From Durusdinium trenchii (taxonomy: Eukaryota > Sar > Dinophyceae > Suessiales > Symbiodiniaceae): a stretch of DNA of 64,000 nt. The stretch covers positions 296,351 to 360,350 of the forward strand of contig CAXAMN010004025.1 in assembly GCA_963970005.1 (NCBI GenBank). The letters are read 5' to 3'. The translations under genes were made by a program, and so were the position numbers. Numbering within the stretch: position 1 is the stretch's first letter; every line of letters begins with the position of its first letter. Shown here in pieces: positions 11,701 to 21,119 of the stretch. The notes under the pieces were generated by a model. The model searched no databases, had not been told where the DNA came from, and worked only from the letters and a program-made list of their open reading frames with translations.

Positions 11701-12221
11701 TAAATGACTTGGTTTTCTAAAAAGTGCGACCTCTACTTTCGACCTTCAACATTCGACGTAGACTTTTGTCGACACGTCAACACCGGGGGTTTCTGGACCT
11801 CGACTCATCGACTCATCGACTCACCCAAAGCGCGGTTGCAGGACTTCGGAGTCTCCACGAAATTCACTCTGCCAAGCTGCTTTGGAATGGGACTGCAGCA
11901 GAGGAAGTGCAAGCAATCGCCGTGGCCAATGAGTGTCTGGACGAATAGACGACTTGAGATGCTGCAGACGAAAGTAGAAGAGTCCTGGGAAGGACTGAGA
12001 GATCTGAAACGAACACCGAGAAACCTCACTGAGGATCAGCTGAGAAACCTCTGCAGCACTTTTTGTTTGAAGCTGATCAATGTGCCAATGGGTTCCCAGC
12101 CCCAAATCGCAGTTCAGCATCGCCATCATCAAGGTTTTCGAGGAGCGCAACACCACGGGGGAGCAGTAGACTAATGCAAAGCTGACATCACGGAAGATCA
12201 CCAACAGGCCAACCAAGGAGG
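5640..12221 (-). CDS. SulP/SLC26-type anion transporter with C-terminal STAS domain (multi-exon gene model)
   Basis: Exons read from high to low coordinate give a continuous SulP pattern: an N-terminal membrane exon, MQGAIASSIAAKL, LYGLLLILLGFLP, ILAGLMNRFTPKLVPL, AARDAGWLWEPFPP, VRWSVVLGQWDAVVSLL, then SYISLSPTRLNHDAGG, GYVPKFVVGG and LEGLWDPRSLLSIGEYLI. The last blocks match the SulP core around TM8-TM12. A STAS domain follows, with RFLLLDLSSLRGL and later LSPELQAQVRRAGL and SIDEGLEWCED. The fungal/algal vacuolar SulP type is the closest architecture I know. SulP proteins move sulfate, bicarbonate or other anions across membranes, and the STAS part is cytosolic and regulatory. Many junctions use GC donors. 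The C-terminus below 5.64 kb, one STAS exon between 5.76 and 6.30 kb, and the N-terminus are not resolved. Substrate cannot be told from the sequence. Confidence 0.75.
6299..6620 (-). CDS. SulP gene, first STAS exon
   Basis: The frame begins after CAACAG (6,621) with VVVRSFCSQLFFGTMASIL, equivalent to the STAS entry strand and helix (VLRLxGxLFFGxAxxL). It ends with RFLLLDLSSLRGL at a GC donor (6,298-6,297). In between lie about 60 residues rich in S, G, E and D that ordinary STAS domains lack. They form an insertion in the intervening-sequence position typical of SLC26 proteins. Confidence 0.7.
7057..7112 (-). CDS. SulP gene, linker exon after the last membrane helix
   Basis: The frame reads SFSFILRYSQSSNLEFVK, matching the RYSRxS segment that leaves the last SulP membrane helix. 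A GT donor follows TTTGTCAAG (7,056-7,055). The acceptor is ambiguous among three nearby AGs (CTCAG, GGTAG, TTCAG). Confidence 0.55.
7374..7512 (-). CDS. SulP gene, last membrane-helix exon
   Basis: The exon runs from an acceptor TTCTCTAG (7,513) to a GT donor after GCAACCTG. It encodes a hydrophobic segment LITDLAPAIFLGLALCNL preceded by NCGRRITVINRSREAM. The position fits the final SulP membrane helix. The first half is less typical of the family, so the true exon may start further in. Confidence 0.5.
7727..7843 (-). CDS. SulP gene, exon GGPLQGML...EYLIIVAGCF
   Basis: It joins the preceding exon at G|GG across a GC-AG intron to give GYVPKFVVGGPLQGML, then LEGLWDPRSLLSIGEYLI. This is the most diagnostic SulP block (PxFxxGGLLxxLGxxxLxxxLWDxRxxLSxxEYLIV). 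A GTGAGT inside the exon looks like a donor but is read through. The likely end is a GA donor at 7,726-7,725. Confidence 0.8.
8022..8189 (-). CDS. SulP gene, exon LLWGNVSYISLSP...VGPELTGYVPKF
   Basis: 168 bp that splice in phase to both neighbours (GCAG|GC at the 5' side, GGAG|GG at the 3' side). It encodes NVSYISLSPTRLNHDAGG, SRESGLLSAGLCILWIFV and GPELTGYVPKFVVG. The stretch matches the SulP region that follows TM8 (GGxxxYLSLSxTLLNxRAGGxSRLSGL) and the next membrane helix. Confidence 0.85.
8395..8516 (-). CDS. SulP gene, exon LSMLVLDLLTTLLPVELMTA
   Basis: This exon encodes LVLDLLTTLLPVELMTATKS, then EEEFRTAGYSSLLAG. That fits the SulP TM8 helix and the conserved acidic/NxELxxxGLSNLLAG segment. 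The 3' donor is GC (GGCAG|GCTCG, 8,394-8,393). Joined to 8,189 it gives SSLLAGLLWGNVSYISL without a gap. Confidence 0.8.
9090..9165 (-). CDS. SulP gene, exon LSLNTTLSKVRWSVVLGQW
   Basis: The 76-bp exon encodes LSLNTTLSKVRWSVVLGQW then DAVVSL. It joins the next exon across a GC donor (9,089-9,088) in phase 2 to give WDAVVSLLSMLVLDLL. The VxW(S/D)xxxxQWPTxxSL pattern is the usual entry to SulP TM8. Confidence 0.7.
9454..9518 (-). CDS. SulP gene, exon SLSAARDAGWLWEPFPP
   Basis: The exon encodes SLSAARDAGWLWEPFPPLVF, the SulP SLxEARxAGWLF element. It ends at a GC donor (CAAG|GC, 9,453-9,452). The split glycine codon is completed by GT at the start of the next exon. Confidence 0.7.
9742..9795 (-). 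CDS. SulP gene, small membrane exon
   Basis: After AATCCAG the frame reads RILRRHYLVLPSCLLLQHL, which fits the HPLxLPxxLL segment between two SulP helices. The 3' boundary is a guess. Confidence 0.45.
9932..9996 (-). CDS. SulP gene, exon VLTILAGLMNRFTPKLVPL
   Basis: The exon lies between acceptor CTTCCAG (9,997) and a GC donor (9,931-9,930). It encodes VLTILAGLMNRFTPKLVPL, matching the SulP helix and loop LPGLLLGLLLxxLxRRFxHPLLLP. Its order relative to the 9.75 kb exon agrees with the family. Confidence 0.55.
10176..10358 (-). CDS. Unidentified membrane exon with FELLFLLVALRL
   Basis: An open - strand segment reads MDVGDVFELLFLLVALRL, then DIWLQEVVW. It resembles the exon at 24.2-24.3 kb (VEFFEFFLLLLALRQL, then DYLLNEL), so both may derive from related genes. 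It lies inside the SulP span but I could not place it in that family. Confidence 0.3.
   Translation of the reverse strand: MDVGDVFELLFLLVALRLSGSIPCDIWLQEVVWLRVLTRWLTMSKSEIHQLADFCLGRGL
11055..11142 (-). CDS. SulP gene, exon ALYGLLLILLGFLP
   Basis: After TTTCAG (11,143) the frame reads VMATFAMTAALYGLLLILLG, a membrane helix equivalent to LVALALSTALLGLxLxLLGxL in SulP proteins. Joining to the 11.6 kb exon across a GC donor gives ALVTVMATFAMTAALYG. The downstream end is approximate. Confidence 0.6.
11601..11675 (-). CDS. SulP gene, exon MQGAIASSIAAKLKGEPEDA
   Basis: 25 codons between acceptor CACTTCAG and a GC donor (11,600-11,599). They encode LMQGAIASSIAAKL, then EPEDALVT, corresponding to the SulP FLSxMASSIA...EAxLxT segment before the helix at 11.1 kb. 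Confidence 0.6.
12060..12221 (-). CDS. Probable N-terminal membrane exon of the SulP gene
   Basis: After ATTTCAG (12,222) the frame is open to a GT donor at 12,059. It reads SLVGLLVIFRDVSFALVYCS, then PVVLRSSKTLMMAML. It is hydrophobic and lies in the right place for an early SulP helix, but the family match is weak. Confidence 0.4.
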
Positions 12222-12827
12222 CTGAAATCCCAGACCTGTCAAAAGGGTTAGGTCAAACATGAACGAACAGACTTTGCAGTTCGTTTGCAAATCCGGGTCC
12301 ATCAACCAAACTTTACTGCCTACATGCCAAGGAACGAAAGAAAAGTGCTGGGTGATGAAGTCGACATGGCAAGAAATCAACTAATCAGGCTTGGCTCAAT
12401 AATGATTCCACATGCCCCATGCTCAAACGTGTACGTGCATCTGCCTGTGAAGACTTCTTATATAGAACTTCGGCCTGCCTGGCTGGTTTCTTTCGAAGGG
12501 TGATTTGATTCACCCTCCAATCCACATGTCACCTGCACTTTCTATTCTCTTGAGCCCAGTCAAGTGAGCAGTTTGGGTGGCCCGATTGGGGGAGGGATTT
12601 GTTTACAATTTGCCACCAAGGTTCCAAGGTTTCGACTGCCTCGTTGGTACCCAAGAGTGACTCCTGAGCCTAACAGCCCCAACTTCCATGCCATGACCGA
12701 AAATCATCGGAAAAATTGGAAAATGAGGGAACCGCCAAACCCTCCATGTTTAGCTAAGATCTATACAAATGTGCCTTGCAAACGCCGCAACGCCTTGTTC
12801 GGACAAAAGCCATGAGTGCTTCTCTGC

Positions 12828-12954
12828 CCTGACTTCCGGCCCTTCTCTTCCAGCCGGGAGGCCTCTAGCAAGTCTCCCAGCAATGGCAGCGGCATCTGAT
12901 CCATCTCATTGGCCACACGCCGCGCCGAGGTGCTGCTCAAGCGTAGCTCCACAC
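12828..12954 (-). CDS. Exon of an unidentified - strand gene
   Basis: Bounded by GGTGCAG at the 5' side and a GC donor (12,827-12,826). It encodes a soluble segment with VELRLSSTSARRVANEMDQM and PLLGDLLEASRLEEKGRKSG. No family recognised. It could be the cytosolic N-terminus of the SulP gene or belong to the next gene upstream. Confidence 0.4.
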
Positions 12955-13546
12955 CTGCACCATGTGTTAAGACAGGCAGCCTAGGGACATTCTCATGAGT
13001 CTTGGCGAGTCTTTGACCATACATAGGTCATTTTTATGTCTTTTGTGATGAGGCAAGCAACCCATCGTTGTCTTCTTTTGATCTCACTGCGCGTGAAAAA
13101 CACCAAATGTCCCAGCTGGGCCCTGGACCTAGCGAGGGCAAGGACCCACCAAATGTTGCCAGGGCCTGCAAGGAGGTTGCAAGGTCCTTCGCAGCAGATT
13201 CACTGGAGCTTTGGTTCGGTGGTGGGAATAAACTCCAACATTTGGGAATGCACAATGCAGATCGATCTCTGTCAATCTCAGGCATCAAATCGAAACTCAT
13301 TGACAGTGTTCATCAAATTGACTCACATCGCCTGTCCCACACACGCAGGATGACATGTCCCCGCTCCTCCAGACGCCATTCTTCGGCAGCAATCCGAGTC
13401 GCAACTAGCCTACATCTCTGAGTCGGGTCGTTCTGAGGAGGATTTGAACTTGCAAGATCTGTGCTGAACAGAGCCAAGAAGCTATTATCTCAGTGGTTTC
13501 AAGCTTCAAATGATTGAATGATCTTGAATCATTCTGAGTATCCCGC

Positions 13547-13657
13547 CTCGCTAGGCCGGGATCGAAGTAGAGCACCCGGACATGGGAGTAGAGGAGGGAG
13601 GACAAGTGAGATGCTTCCAAGTCCTCAGTGTTTGGGTGCACAAAAGGGACAGTGAAC
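13547..13657 (-). CDS. Exon of an unidentified - strand gene
   Basis: Open segment after TTGCCAG, ending at a possible GC donor. It reads FTVPFVHPNTEDLEASHL, then LLYSHVRVLYFDPGLARR. It has coding character but no known family. Confidence 0.4.
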
Positions 13658-13839
13658 CTGGCAACCTCGCAAGCCACAAGCAGGTGTCAAATCCCCCTTG
13701 AGCAAGGTGAGAGACTACTTCCTCCTCATGCCACGCATGAAGCTGGGATGTATCAAGCTGTCAGCCTGGTTGTATCGCCTTTGCTAAGCTGCTAACATTA
13801 TCCATACTACCCGGCACACAAACCGCACAAAAACCTCAC

Positions 13840-13901
13840 CCTTTCGGTGGCTTTGCGCTGCCCAGGTGCCCGCTGACGAAGGAGCTGCCGGGTCACCACC
13901 T
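13840..13901 (-). CDS. Short exon of an unidentified - strand gene
   Basis: After CACTTCAG the frame reads VVTRQLLRQRAPGQRKATER and ends at a canonical GTGAGG donor. The basic composition gives no clue to function. Confidence 0.35.
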
Positions 13902-14272
13902 CTGAAGTGCGGAGAGTGCCAACCGACAAAAGGCCGGAAATTGGCCTCGCACTGAAAGATCCTTCGTACAAAGCTGTGGTTCAACTCAGATCGACCATCA
14001 ATCATCATCAATCGACGTATATATCTGTACCTTTGTGGATGGATCTCTCACTGGCGTGATGGCATTAATTCATGGATGGCCTCTTCTGGACTCCTGAAGG
14101 GTCCAACTCACACAGAACCCAGCCACTGGGCGCCTGGAAGAGAGAAGGTGGCCGGGAGCGAAGCTGCGCGAAGCTGTGAAGGCAAATGCCTGGGCGCCGA
14201 AACTGGGCGCAGAACGGCCGAGACAACTGGGCCCAGAACGGTCGGAACTCATCTTCTCATGAAAGATTTACA

Positions 14273-14352
14273 AGAAGCTACTGGTAACAAGTGCATCGAT
14301 GCTAGTAGCTCCTGGCGTTACTACTAGTAGCAAGGATGCTACTAGTAGCAAG
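14273..14352. repeat. GCTACTAGTAGC palindromic repeat cluster
   Basis: Several copies of the palindrome GCTACTAGTAGC or close variants, separated by CAAGGATG/CTCCTGGC-type spacers. The same family is at 19,477-19,585, and fragments flank the foldbacks near 61.14 and 62.59 kb. Confidence 0.7.
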
Positions 14353-14401
14353 GTGCCTTACCACTAGGAACAAGAAGCTGTGTTACGATGTTTCCTTCGG
14401 C

Positions 14402-14480
14402 CCTTCAGCACGATGGCAAACGTTGCCACAGACCACCAGGGTATCGGTTCATCTCCAACCAAACCGAATAATTGGGACAT
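14402..14480 (-). CDS. Exon of an unidentified gene, MSQLFGLVGDEPIPWW
   Basis: Starts right after TCACTGCAG and encodes MSQLFGLVGDEPIPWWSVAT, then FAIVLKG. A GC donor may end it at 14,401. The segment is moderately hydrophobic. No family is recognised. Confidence 0.35.
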
Positions 14481-14779
14481 CTGCAGTGACACACTGTGCA
14501 CAAGGACTGAAGAAACCACTTTTCAATCCCACGTAGCCTGGTTTCCGCCACCTCTGGGCGGACCAGTGGCGACCTTCGCCAGCATGTCAACATGCAGGTT
14601 GAAACATGAGATCCAAAAGAAAAGATGTGTCTTTGTATTTGGAACAGTTTGGGGAAGTTACATGTTTCATGAGGATGTCAGAAGTCAGCGAAAATATCCT
14701 TTACATGTCACACTGTCTGACTGGCTGACGTACTTGACAAAAGAGAGCCGGATTGCTGTACAGTCACAACCCATTCGGC

Positions 14780-14949
14780 TTGTTCGAGAGCCCCATGCTC
14801 AAACTGGCCAAGAATGTGGGGGCAGTGTGCGAGTCGCAGAGCAGCCAGAGCAAAGAGGAGCTACACTGCCCCGCAAGCCAATGGACACTTGCGGTCAAGA
14901 CGTTCGACCATCCGCTGATGGACAAAAGCCAACGGGCGAGCTCTTGGCA
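14780..14949 (-). CDS. Exon of an unidentified gene with a hydrophobic core
   Basis: After TGTCAG the frame encodes ARWLLSISGWSNVLTASVHW and CSSSLLWLLCDSHTAPTFLA. It may end at a GC donor (14,779-14,778). It is likely membrane-associated, but I do not recognise it. Confidence 0.4.
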
Positions 14950-15332
14950 CTGACACCACTTTTACACGGGACACAAACATTCCTTTGTTGACGAAAAATG
15001 CTGGCTTCAGCAAAAGGGTTCAAATGAGTAAAGGGCCATTAGAGAAGCTTGTTCGGACAGGATCCAGTTTTCAATGCTCGCCCATGCTGAGACTTCAAAC
15101 ACCGTGGACTGTAAGGGTCTTCCAAGCATCGGCACTGGTGGCCGCCAAAATAGAACGAATTCAATCTGGATCCCATAGATCCTGAGGTATTTGAAGCTTC
15201 CGACATCGCGAGGCATCATCAACGACACGCATGGCATGAAGGGGTGGCAAGTGTTGAAGACCTGCAATTTCGGTCGATTCGCTACATGCCCCGCCAACCT
15301 AACCAGCACATCTTGGGACCTCCAGCGGCGCC

Positions 15333-16092
15333 TCACTTGGAGGACTTTTCTCGGATTCTTTGCTCCAGCGCCTGGAAGAAGCCAGCCGCTGGGGAGGTGT
15401 CGACCGCCTCCACCAGCTTTGAGCGGTGTCGCTCCACATGCGCCGGGGTCCCTTTCACCGCTTGCCGAATGGTGCTGCCCAGGGCCTTCCGGAGCGCCCA
15501 GGCGGGCATCAAACGTAGCAGGGCCATGGTCACAACATCTGGGCTGATGGTAATGATGGTCTTCACGTTCAAAGCATAGCCTTCCTTCTCAGCCCGCCCA
15601 GCTAGAACGAAATAATTGAGGACATCGGGGGCACGGTAATGGCCTTCATCCACTGGTAAGTTAAACTTTTCAGCTGCAGAGGTCTCGACCAGCCAGGCAT
15701 CATAGGCTGAGTCATCCTTGGGAATCAGCCAGTTTCGCTGTAAGATGTCATCTGTCTTCATGCCCACGCCATCCACTCCTCGAACCCGCCAAAAGGCCTC
15801 CGTGGCGGTGTGAACGCCCAAAGCTTCCGCGGAGCGCATGGTGGTATCGAAGCCCACCTGAGCATCTTTGGCGATGTACAAAGAGGCAAAAATCAAGAGC
15901 TCTCTCATGGAATCCAAGTGCCAGGTGATGTCCACTGCTATCTTGAAGCTTTGGGACTCCATGTTCATCCCATAGACAAAATTCAAATCCGGATGCTCTC
16001 CCGAGACAGTCATCGCGCAGTGCTTGGTATTGATGATCTGCATGGAGGCATCAAAGCGTTGACTCAAAACCTCCAGGCGTTGGGCGAACCAA
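15333..16092 (-). CDS. Large terminal exon of an unidentified gene
   Basis: The longest clean host exon in the window: 760 bp after acceptor GTTGCAG (16,093), giving 253 codons including the TGA stop at 15,333-15,335. Visible features include YGMNMESQSFKIAVDITWHL, FWRVRGVDGVGMKTDDILQR, LPVDEGHYRAPDVLNYF and a basic C-terminus ending REKSSK. It is soluble, with alternating charged and hydrophobic residues typical of a globular domain. I do not recognise the family. The exons at 16.17-16.41 and 16.60-16.77 kb probably precede it in the same gene. Confidence 0.65.
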
Positions 16093-16169
16093 CTGCAACT
16101 CGTGTTTGATCAGACGAAACGAGAGGCCTCTCGTTGGGCATACCCATCGGATCCAATCAGCGTTCATAC

Positions 16170-16410
16170 CCATTGGACATCTCGGAGAGCAACGTCCACT
16201 ATGGATCCCAAGCCCAGTGAAACCTCTGGCAACCTCATGACCTCATGCCTATAAGGATTTACTAGAGACTTAAACCGCGAACCCTTGCAGCTGTTCGCCT
16301 TCAAATCCTTCCTGAGCTCCGGGTCGTCGCAGTGCCCGACTGCTTCCAGGAGCCGACAGGACTTCATGCATCTTAGAAACTCTTCGTCCACCTGCAGCAG
16401 CTGTAGCGTT
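16170..16410 (-). CDS. Upstream exon of the same unidentified gene
   Basis: Runs from acceptor TGCTCAG (16,411) to a GTATGA donor after GATGTCCAATGG. It encodes TLQLLQVDEEFLRCMKSCRL, HCDDPELRKDL and NPYRHEVMRLPEVSLGLG. The direct phase to the 15.3-16.1 kb exon does not fit, so a boundary shift or a further small exon is needed. Confidence 0.5.
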
Positions 16411-16598
16411 CTGAGCAGAATGGTTTGAAATTCGATCAGTGGAGACAAGAAAAGATCACAAAGGCTTAAAAGGTCCCTTCAAAGGTGTTAGTTCAACCGA
16501 AAGTGTTGAACCACTTGAATTCTGTCAGGTGATGCGGTTTAGACGCTCGACGATCATATAACAATATATACTGTGTGTGTGGCCGACTTTCTTTTCAC

Positions 16599-16770
16599 CT
16601 GCCCTCGCCTGCTTGAACTCGCCTGCCTCGGCCTCGCTGGAGCTGTCGGCCCAAGTCGACTCCTCCGTGGAGGACTTGGACTTCTCCTCGAGCTGAGCGA
16701 ACATCGCCTCCTCCCCGACGTGCACGTCGCAGCACAGCCACGACATGGCGTGGATAGCGCGGTCAGTTGG
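16599..16770 (-). CDS. Acidic, serine-rich exon
   Basis: The frame reads AIHAMSWLCCDVHVGEEAMF, then a polar stretch with TEESTWADSSSEAEAGEF, and ends at a GTGAAA donor (16,598-16,597). The start is approximate. It is probably an early exon of the gene ending at 15,333. Confidence 0.4.
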
Positions 16771-17447
16771 GATCGGCGAACGACTCCGGATCCCTGGGAT
16801 CCAAAGTCGTTGGATAACAAACCGCGAGGATTCCCAGCTGGATCTGTCAAGCATGGCATGGGTTCTTGGCACAACTGTCCAGCGTGTGATGTTCCTTTTC
16901 ATTGCACGAAATGACTTATAGTATACATTCATGATTCATGACTCTATATCGCAGATTGTTGCCTTCCCCAAACGCTGCATCTTCAGGTTTGGACATGAAA
17001 AGTCTCTGCAAAGTGTAGGCAGCATGTCCAGGCATAATCAAGCAAAACAACCCTCCAAAATCTTCAAGATGCATTTGGTTCTTGTCTGTTTCCTTGTGGC
17101 ATCAACGAAAAAAAAGCACTCGAAACATCTGGTTCTTGTTCAACCTGTTGAGGTTCACATCTTGGGAAGCTGGAAAAAAACATTGAAAAACATGACATTC
17201 TTGCTGCAAAATGAAAGCAAGCTCCAGAAGCCTGGAACACCTGGTATTTCTTTGGATTACACATCTGAGGATTCCTACGTAGACGTCTTTGCCAGGTCAC
17301 ACAACTCCACAGAGTCCAACTGTGGTAATTTCTCCAGAATCTCCTGGCTACGTTTGTTTGTGATTCATGTCTTTCTCCACTTCCCCCAAAGCCCGGGTCT
17401 TTCACTCCGAAATGGTCCTAGTGTTCAACCCTGCTGCCTTCGACGAC

Positions 17448-17528
17448 CCTCAAGGTTCCGATTGAGATTGCTGCTTCGGAGGCGTCCTTTGCTAAGCGGT
17501 GCAGAAGATGCCGGGGCTTGCGCTGTGC
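17448..17528 (-). CDS. Short exon of an unidentified gene
   Basis: Between CACTCAG and a GT donor, 27 codons read RKPRHLLHRLAKDASEAAIS, then IGTLR. The helical, basic composition is not diagnostic. Confidence 0.35.
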
Positions 17529-18055
17529 CTGAGTGCAGGCATGCAGCACCTGGGACAAGGACCGAGTCGGGCGGTTGCGACAAAAGGATAGCCTGTAAGA
17601 CTGTAAGAAAGGTGATTCTTGTGTGCCCAAATGGAAGTGTCTGGGTGAGTTAACCCGATGCAATTCTCGCTAGAATGAAACGCACCCGACTTGCGCCACT
17701 CGCTCCAGGACGCACTGCCCCAACCACCCCTCAACCACCCGAAACGTGGGAAATGCCTGGGACATCCCCACGCATCGAGAAATCTCGCATCGTTTTCACC
17801 CTGCCTTCACCATCTCCTCCCCTCTCCACTGTGCACAAGATGACAGCGCACGCTGTTCGAAACCGGCCCAAGCCTCGTTGGCTCAACGGGGTGAGCGAAC
17901 TGGTGCCCAAAACCTGGGATGGAAATCCATCCGCGAAAGGGAGGGTGCAAAAACCCGGCTCCCGCCCCAACAAAAGAAAGCCTGAAGCCTCTGCTGTCAC
18001 ATCTCATAAAGTCAGAAGCCTGATTGGAATTTTCGGATCTTGGGGAGGATTAGGG

Positions 18056-18155
18056 TCAGCAGTAAGCCCGACCCCCTCGCGCCTCATCGTCGCCCAGCGA
18101 CGCCACGGAAGCCACCAGGTCCGCGACCCTAGGTCGATTCGAGGGGTCCAGGAAA
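18056..18155 (-). CDS. Terminal exon, possible protein kinase C-terminus
   Basis: After ATCTCAG the frame reads FLDPSNRPRVADLVASVASL, then GDDEARGG, and stops at TGA (18,056-18,058). The DPxxRPxxxxL pattern is that of kinase subdomain XI. No upstream kinase exon was found, so the assignment rests on this motif alone. Confidence 0.4.
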
Positions 18156-19476
18156 CTGAGATGGACAAAACCTCAACTGGGAGGACACACAAGACCAACA
18201 ATGCCAAAAAGGCCGTATACTGTATAGGTATGTATAGGTGAATCATGGTGAATCGAGCCACCCCAGCCTCGCTTGGAGGCCTCACTTGAGCTGGCCCTGC
18301 GCCACAAATTTACAGTATGAACAAGCTGGCCTTGAATTGGCCACAAACCACCGCTGTGAAGAACTTCTCAGGGATCTGAGAGGCCTTGTGAACAGCCGAC
18401 CAAGACAACTGCTTGAAGGGTCTCGAATTTGGACCATAGGATCTCAGAATGCTTGTGACATCGTGTGACATCTGGTGACATGTCGGGGACGGACGCATGC
18501 ACGCTACCCTTCGCCCCTTCGCCCCTTTCCACCCCAGGCCTCGCCAACCTCATGCGCAAAGGCTACCCGGCCAGTGCGGTTCCCGCACCAAAGAGCGTCG
18601 CACGCATTGAGGGCGCCGGTTGGGACTTGGGTTGAACTCCCCGTGACAGAGACCTTCGTTTGAGATCAGCCCCTCAAATGGTGCTCACAGTGTTGCCGCG
18701 GTGCTACAGCTGCTAGCTGCTACGGCTTCCATGGACGACTTGACTGAATAGGTGCTTGCTGAAGATGACAAACTCACAACAGTCGAGCTTCCCTCCACTT
18801 GATACAATTGACGTGTTTCATGTTGCTGCGCTGCTTGTCGCTGGGGGTCGCTCGAATGCCAATGCTCTGAACTCCTGCAACGGTATTCTTTGTTATGCTT
18901 TGTTCCTGGCTGCAATCTGACTGCAAGGCCTTAATGGGTAAAGGACATGATACTTGGGCATGAGCATGCAGCACGTACATAGTCGCATGCAACATTCATG
19001 CTGGTAAAGGATCCAAGCAACTCTCACAACCAAAGCTCCAAAGCCTTTTCGAGCTATCTCCTGCGACTCTGCCCGGCAGAGGTGTTATGACTTTCGTTTT
19101 TGAACGAAAGAGCTCTGCCCAAAGAAGTAGCACCAGAGCAAAAGCCCCTAGAAAAGCTGCCACATGCGGCATCTGTATATACTGATGGACTGAGGCTCAT
19201 TTGAGGCGGCGTCACCAGGCTGGTGGACGATTTTAGGCCTGGCACGGCATCCTGTGATATCCTGTGATTCTTTTGGACGACTTGGCTGGACTAGATGACC
19301 ACGTATCTGGTCACGTGGTGTATCTGGTCACGTTTTGTCTGTGGAAGCAAACTTGCCATCATACAAACACTTTGCCAACCCCAAGCACCTGCAATTTCAA
19401 CTGGAAGGAACACTCAACGGAACGAGCGCGTCAAACCCCGTGAAATGATATTGCATCACATAGCCGACATTCATTA

Positions 19477-19585
19477 CTAGGAGCAAGCAGCTACTGGTAG
19501 CTCCTGGCATCGCTACTAGTAGCAAATAGCTACTAGCAACAAAGGGCATCGCTACTAGTAACAAGGACGCTACTAGCAACAATGT
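19477..19585. repeat. GCTACTAGTAGC palindromic repeat cluster
   Basis: At least five variants of GCTACTAGTAGC alternate with CAAATA, CAACAAAGG or TCCTGGCATC spacers. It belongs to the same family as 14,273-14,352. Confidence 0.7.
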
Positions 19586-20724
19586 GAAGAATGTCCCCTG
19601 CCGCACCTAGGCCAAACTGTCAATATGGCCCAGTCTGTCTGACCTCGGACGTCACGTGACGTAGCGACGCGGTTTTGCCGGTGGTATCCCTTCGACGCGG
19701 ACGCTTTTTCGGTGGGTCTGATCTTGAGACACTTTCATGAGAGATCAAGGCTTTCAGGATCAAGTGAGTGGGATTTTTGAGGTCCTTCAAAAGTATATAC
19801 AGTATATGGAGGTACTCGAAGCAAACCAACGTGGTCGAGCCCTCTCCGACAAGGGAACACTACCAACAATCAGCTCTGAAGAATCTGCATGAAAAGCATT
19901 CCAAGGCACGCTGCCGCTTGCAAGTATCTCTGGCGTTCGAGTTGCAAGATGAAGGCGTCGGTTAGGGCAACTGCTGTAAAGTCTGAGGTGTACCTCTGTG
20001 TCAAAACTAAGGGATCTTCTTGGACAAAACCCTGCAATCAACAGCAGGGGTCTCATAGCAAGTTCCCAGCAGGAGAGACTGTATCATAGTGAAGGGACCA
20101 AAAGATACAGGGAATAAAACATGTATGCGTGAGAAAAATGTGGCAATGTGGCAAAATGATATGAAGCATTAGAGCATTGGCGGATGGCATTGAGCCGAGT
20201 GAGAATCTTGAATCTTCAGCACTTGAGAGGTGAATTCTGGAGTTCAAAGTGAAGAAGCTCACAGAAAGGGCAGAACAAACTGACAAACTCAGAAAGGGCA
20301 GAAGCTCTCAACCTGTGGAATCGCATCGTCAGGCGCCCGCCCCTCTTCCGGATCACATCCAGGTCACTTGTCGGCTTTCGCCAGTAGCACGCCCACCCCA
20401 AGGCACGCCCATGGCCCAACGGTGCTCTCGCACTGGTCGGCGCCACTGGTCAGGTGAAAGGCGCCTCACCCACGGCCCCATGGACCAAACGGCCGGACGC
20501 ACGGGAGCACCACCGGTCAGGAGTGAAATTCCGTCTTGAAACTCTGTGAATCCTTCTCCTTGCGCGGTCTTTGACTGTGCTCTCCCAGCCTTGCAAAACT
20601 AGTGTCACCTTTGTAGTCTCGAAGCCAGATCGATAAAGCTCTGTGCGCTTTGGAACGAACCTCGGTCTCAGATCACACCGCCCCGCACCGGAACCCGTTC
20701 TCGAACCAGGCTCGTCATGTGGCT

Positions 20725-20850
20725 GAACGTATGCCAGGTGGCTCTGGCCGCAGCTCACGTAGGAGCTCTAAGAGCTTCGTGGAATTGACGTGTTGCTGCG
20801 AGAAGATCTTCGGTAAGGTCGCAACCTCCGCAAACCGATGGCAATTGAGA
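20725..20850 (-). CDS. Possible exon of an unidentified gene
   Basis: The - frame reads RFAEVATLPKIFSQQHVNST, then KLLELLRELRPEPPG. It has coding character. The splice sites are not fixed and no family is recognised. Confidence 0.3.
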
Positions 20851-21119
20851 CTAAACACAGATTGAGACAAGTCAAGAGAGCTGGGGAGATGGGAATCGAG
20901 TTTAGGGAACAGAACCCCTCCAGGAGGGAAGACACCAGTGGTTGAAGGGCGCAAGAATGAACACCCAATGATTCAGAGGAGTTTTCTGGCACACCCTAAT
21001 TTCAGAAAATACAGCGGAGAATTGAAGGAAACTGAATGCCTTCTGAGAAGAACAACCGAAAAGGCTTATATATATTATTGCCTCTATCATCCTCTATCCG
21101 TCTCACACCTTTGTTCTTT

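Noticed and set aside
17675..18241. 188-codon + strand frame
   Set aside because: Overlaps the - strand terminal exon with DPSNRPRVADL. No motif on the + strand.
18540..18630. + strand exon candidate LANLMRKGYPASAVPAPKSV
   Set aside because: The opposite strand is equally open (VPTGALNACDALWCGNRTG), and neighbouring genes are on the - strand. I could not decide, so neither is annotated.
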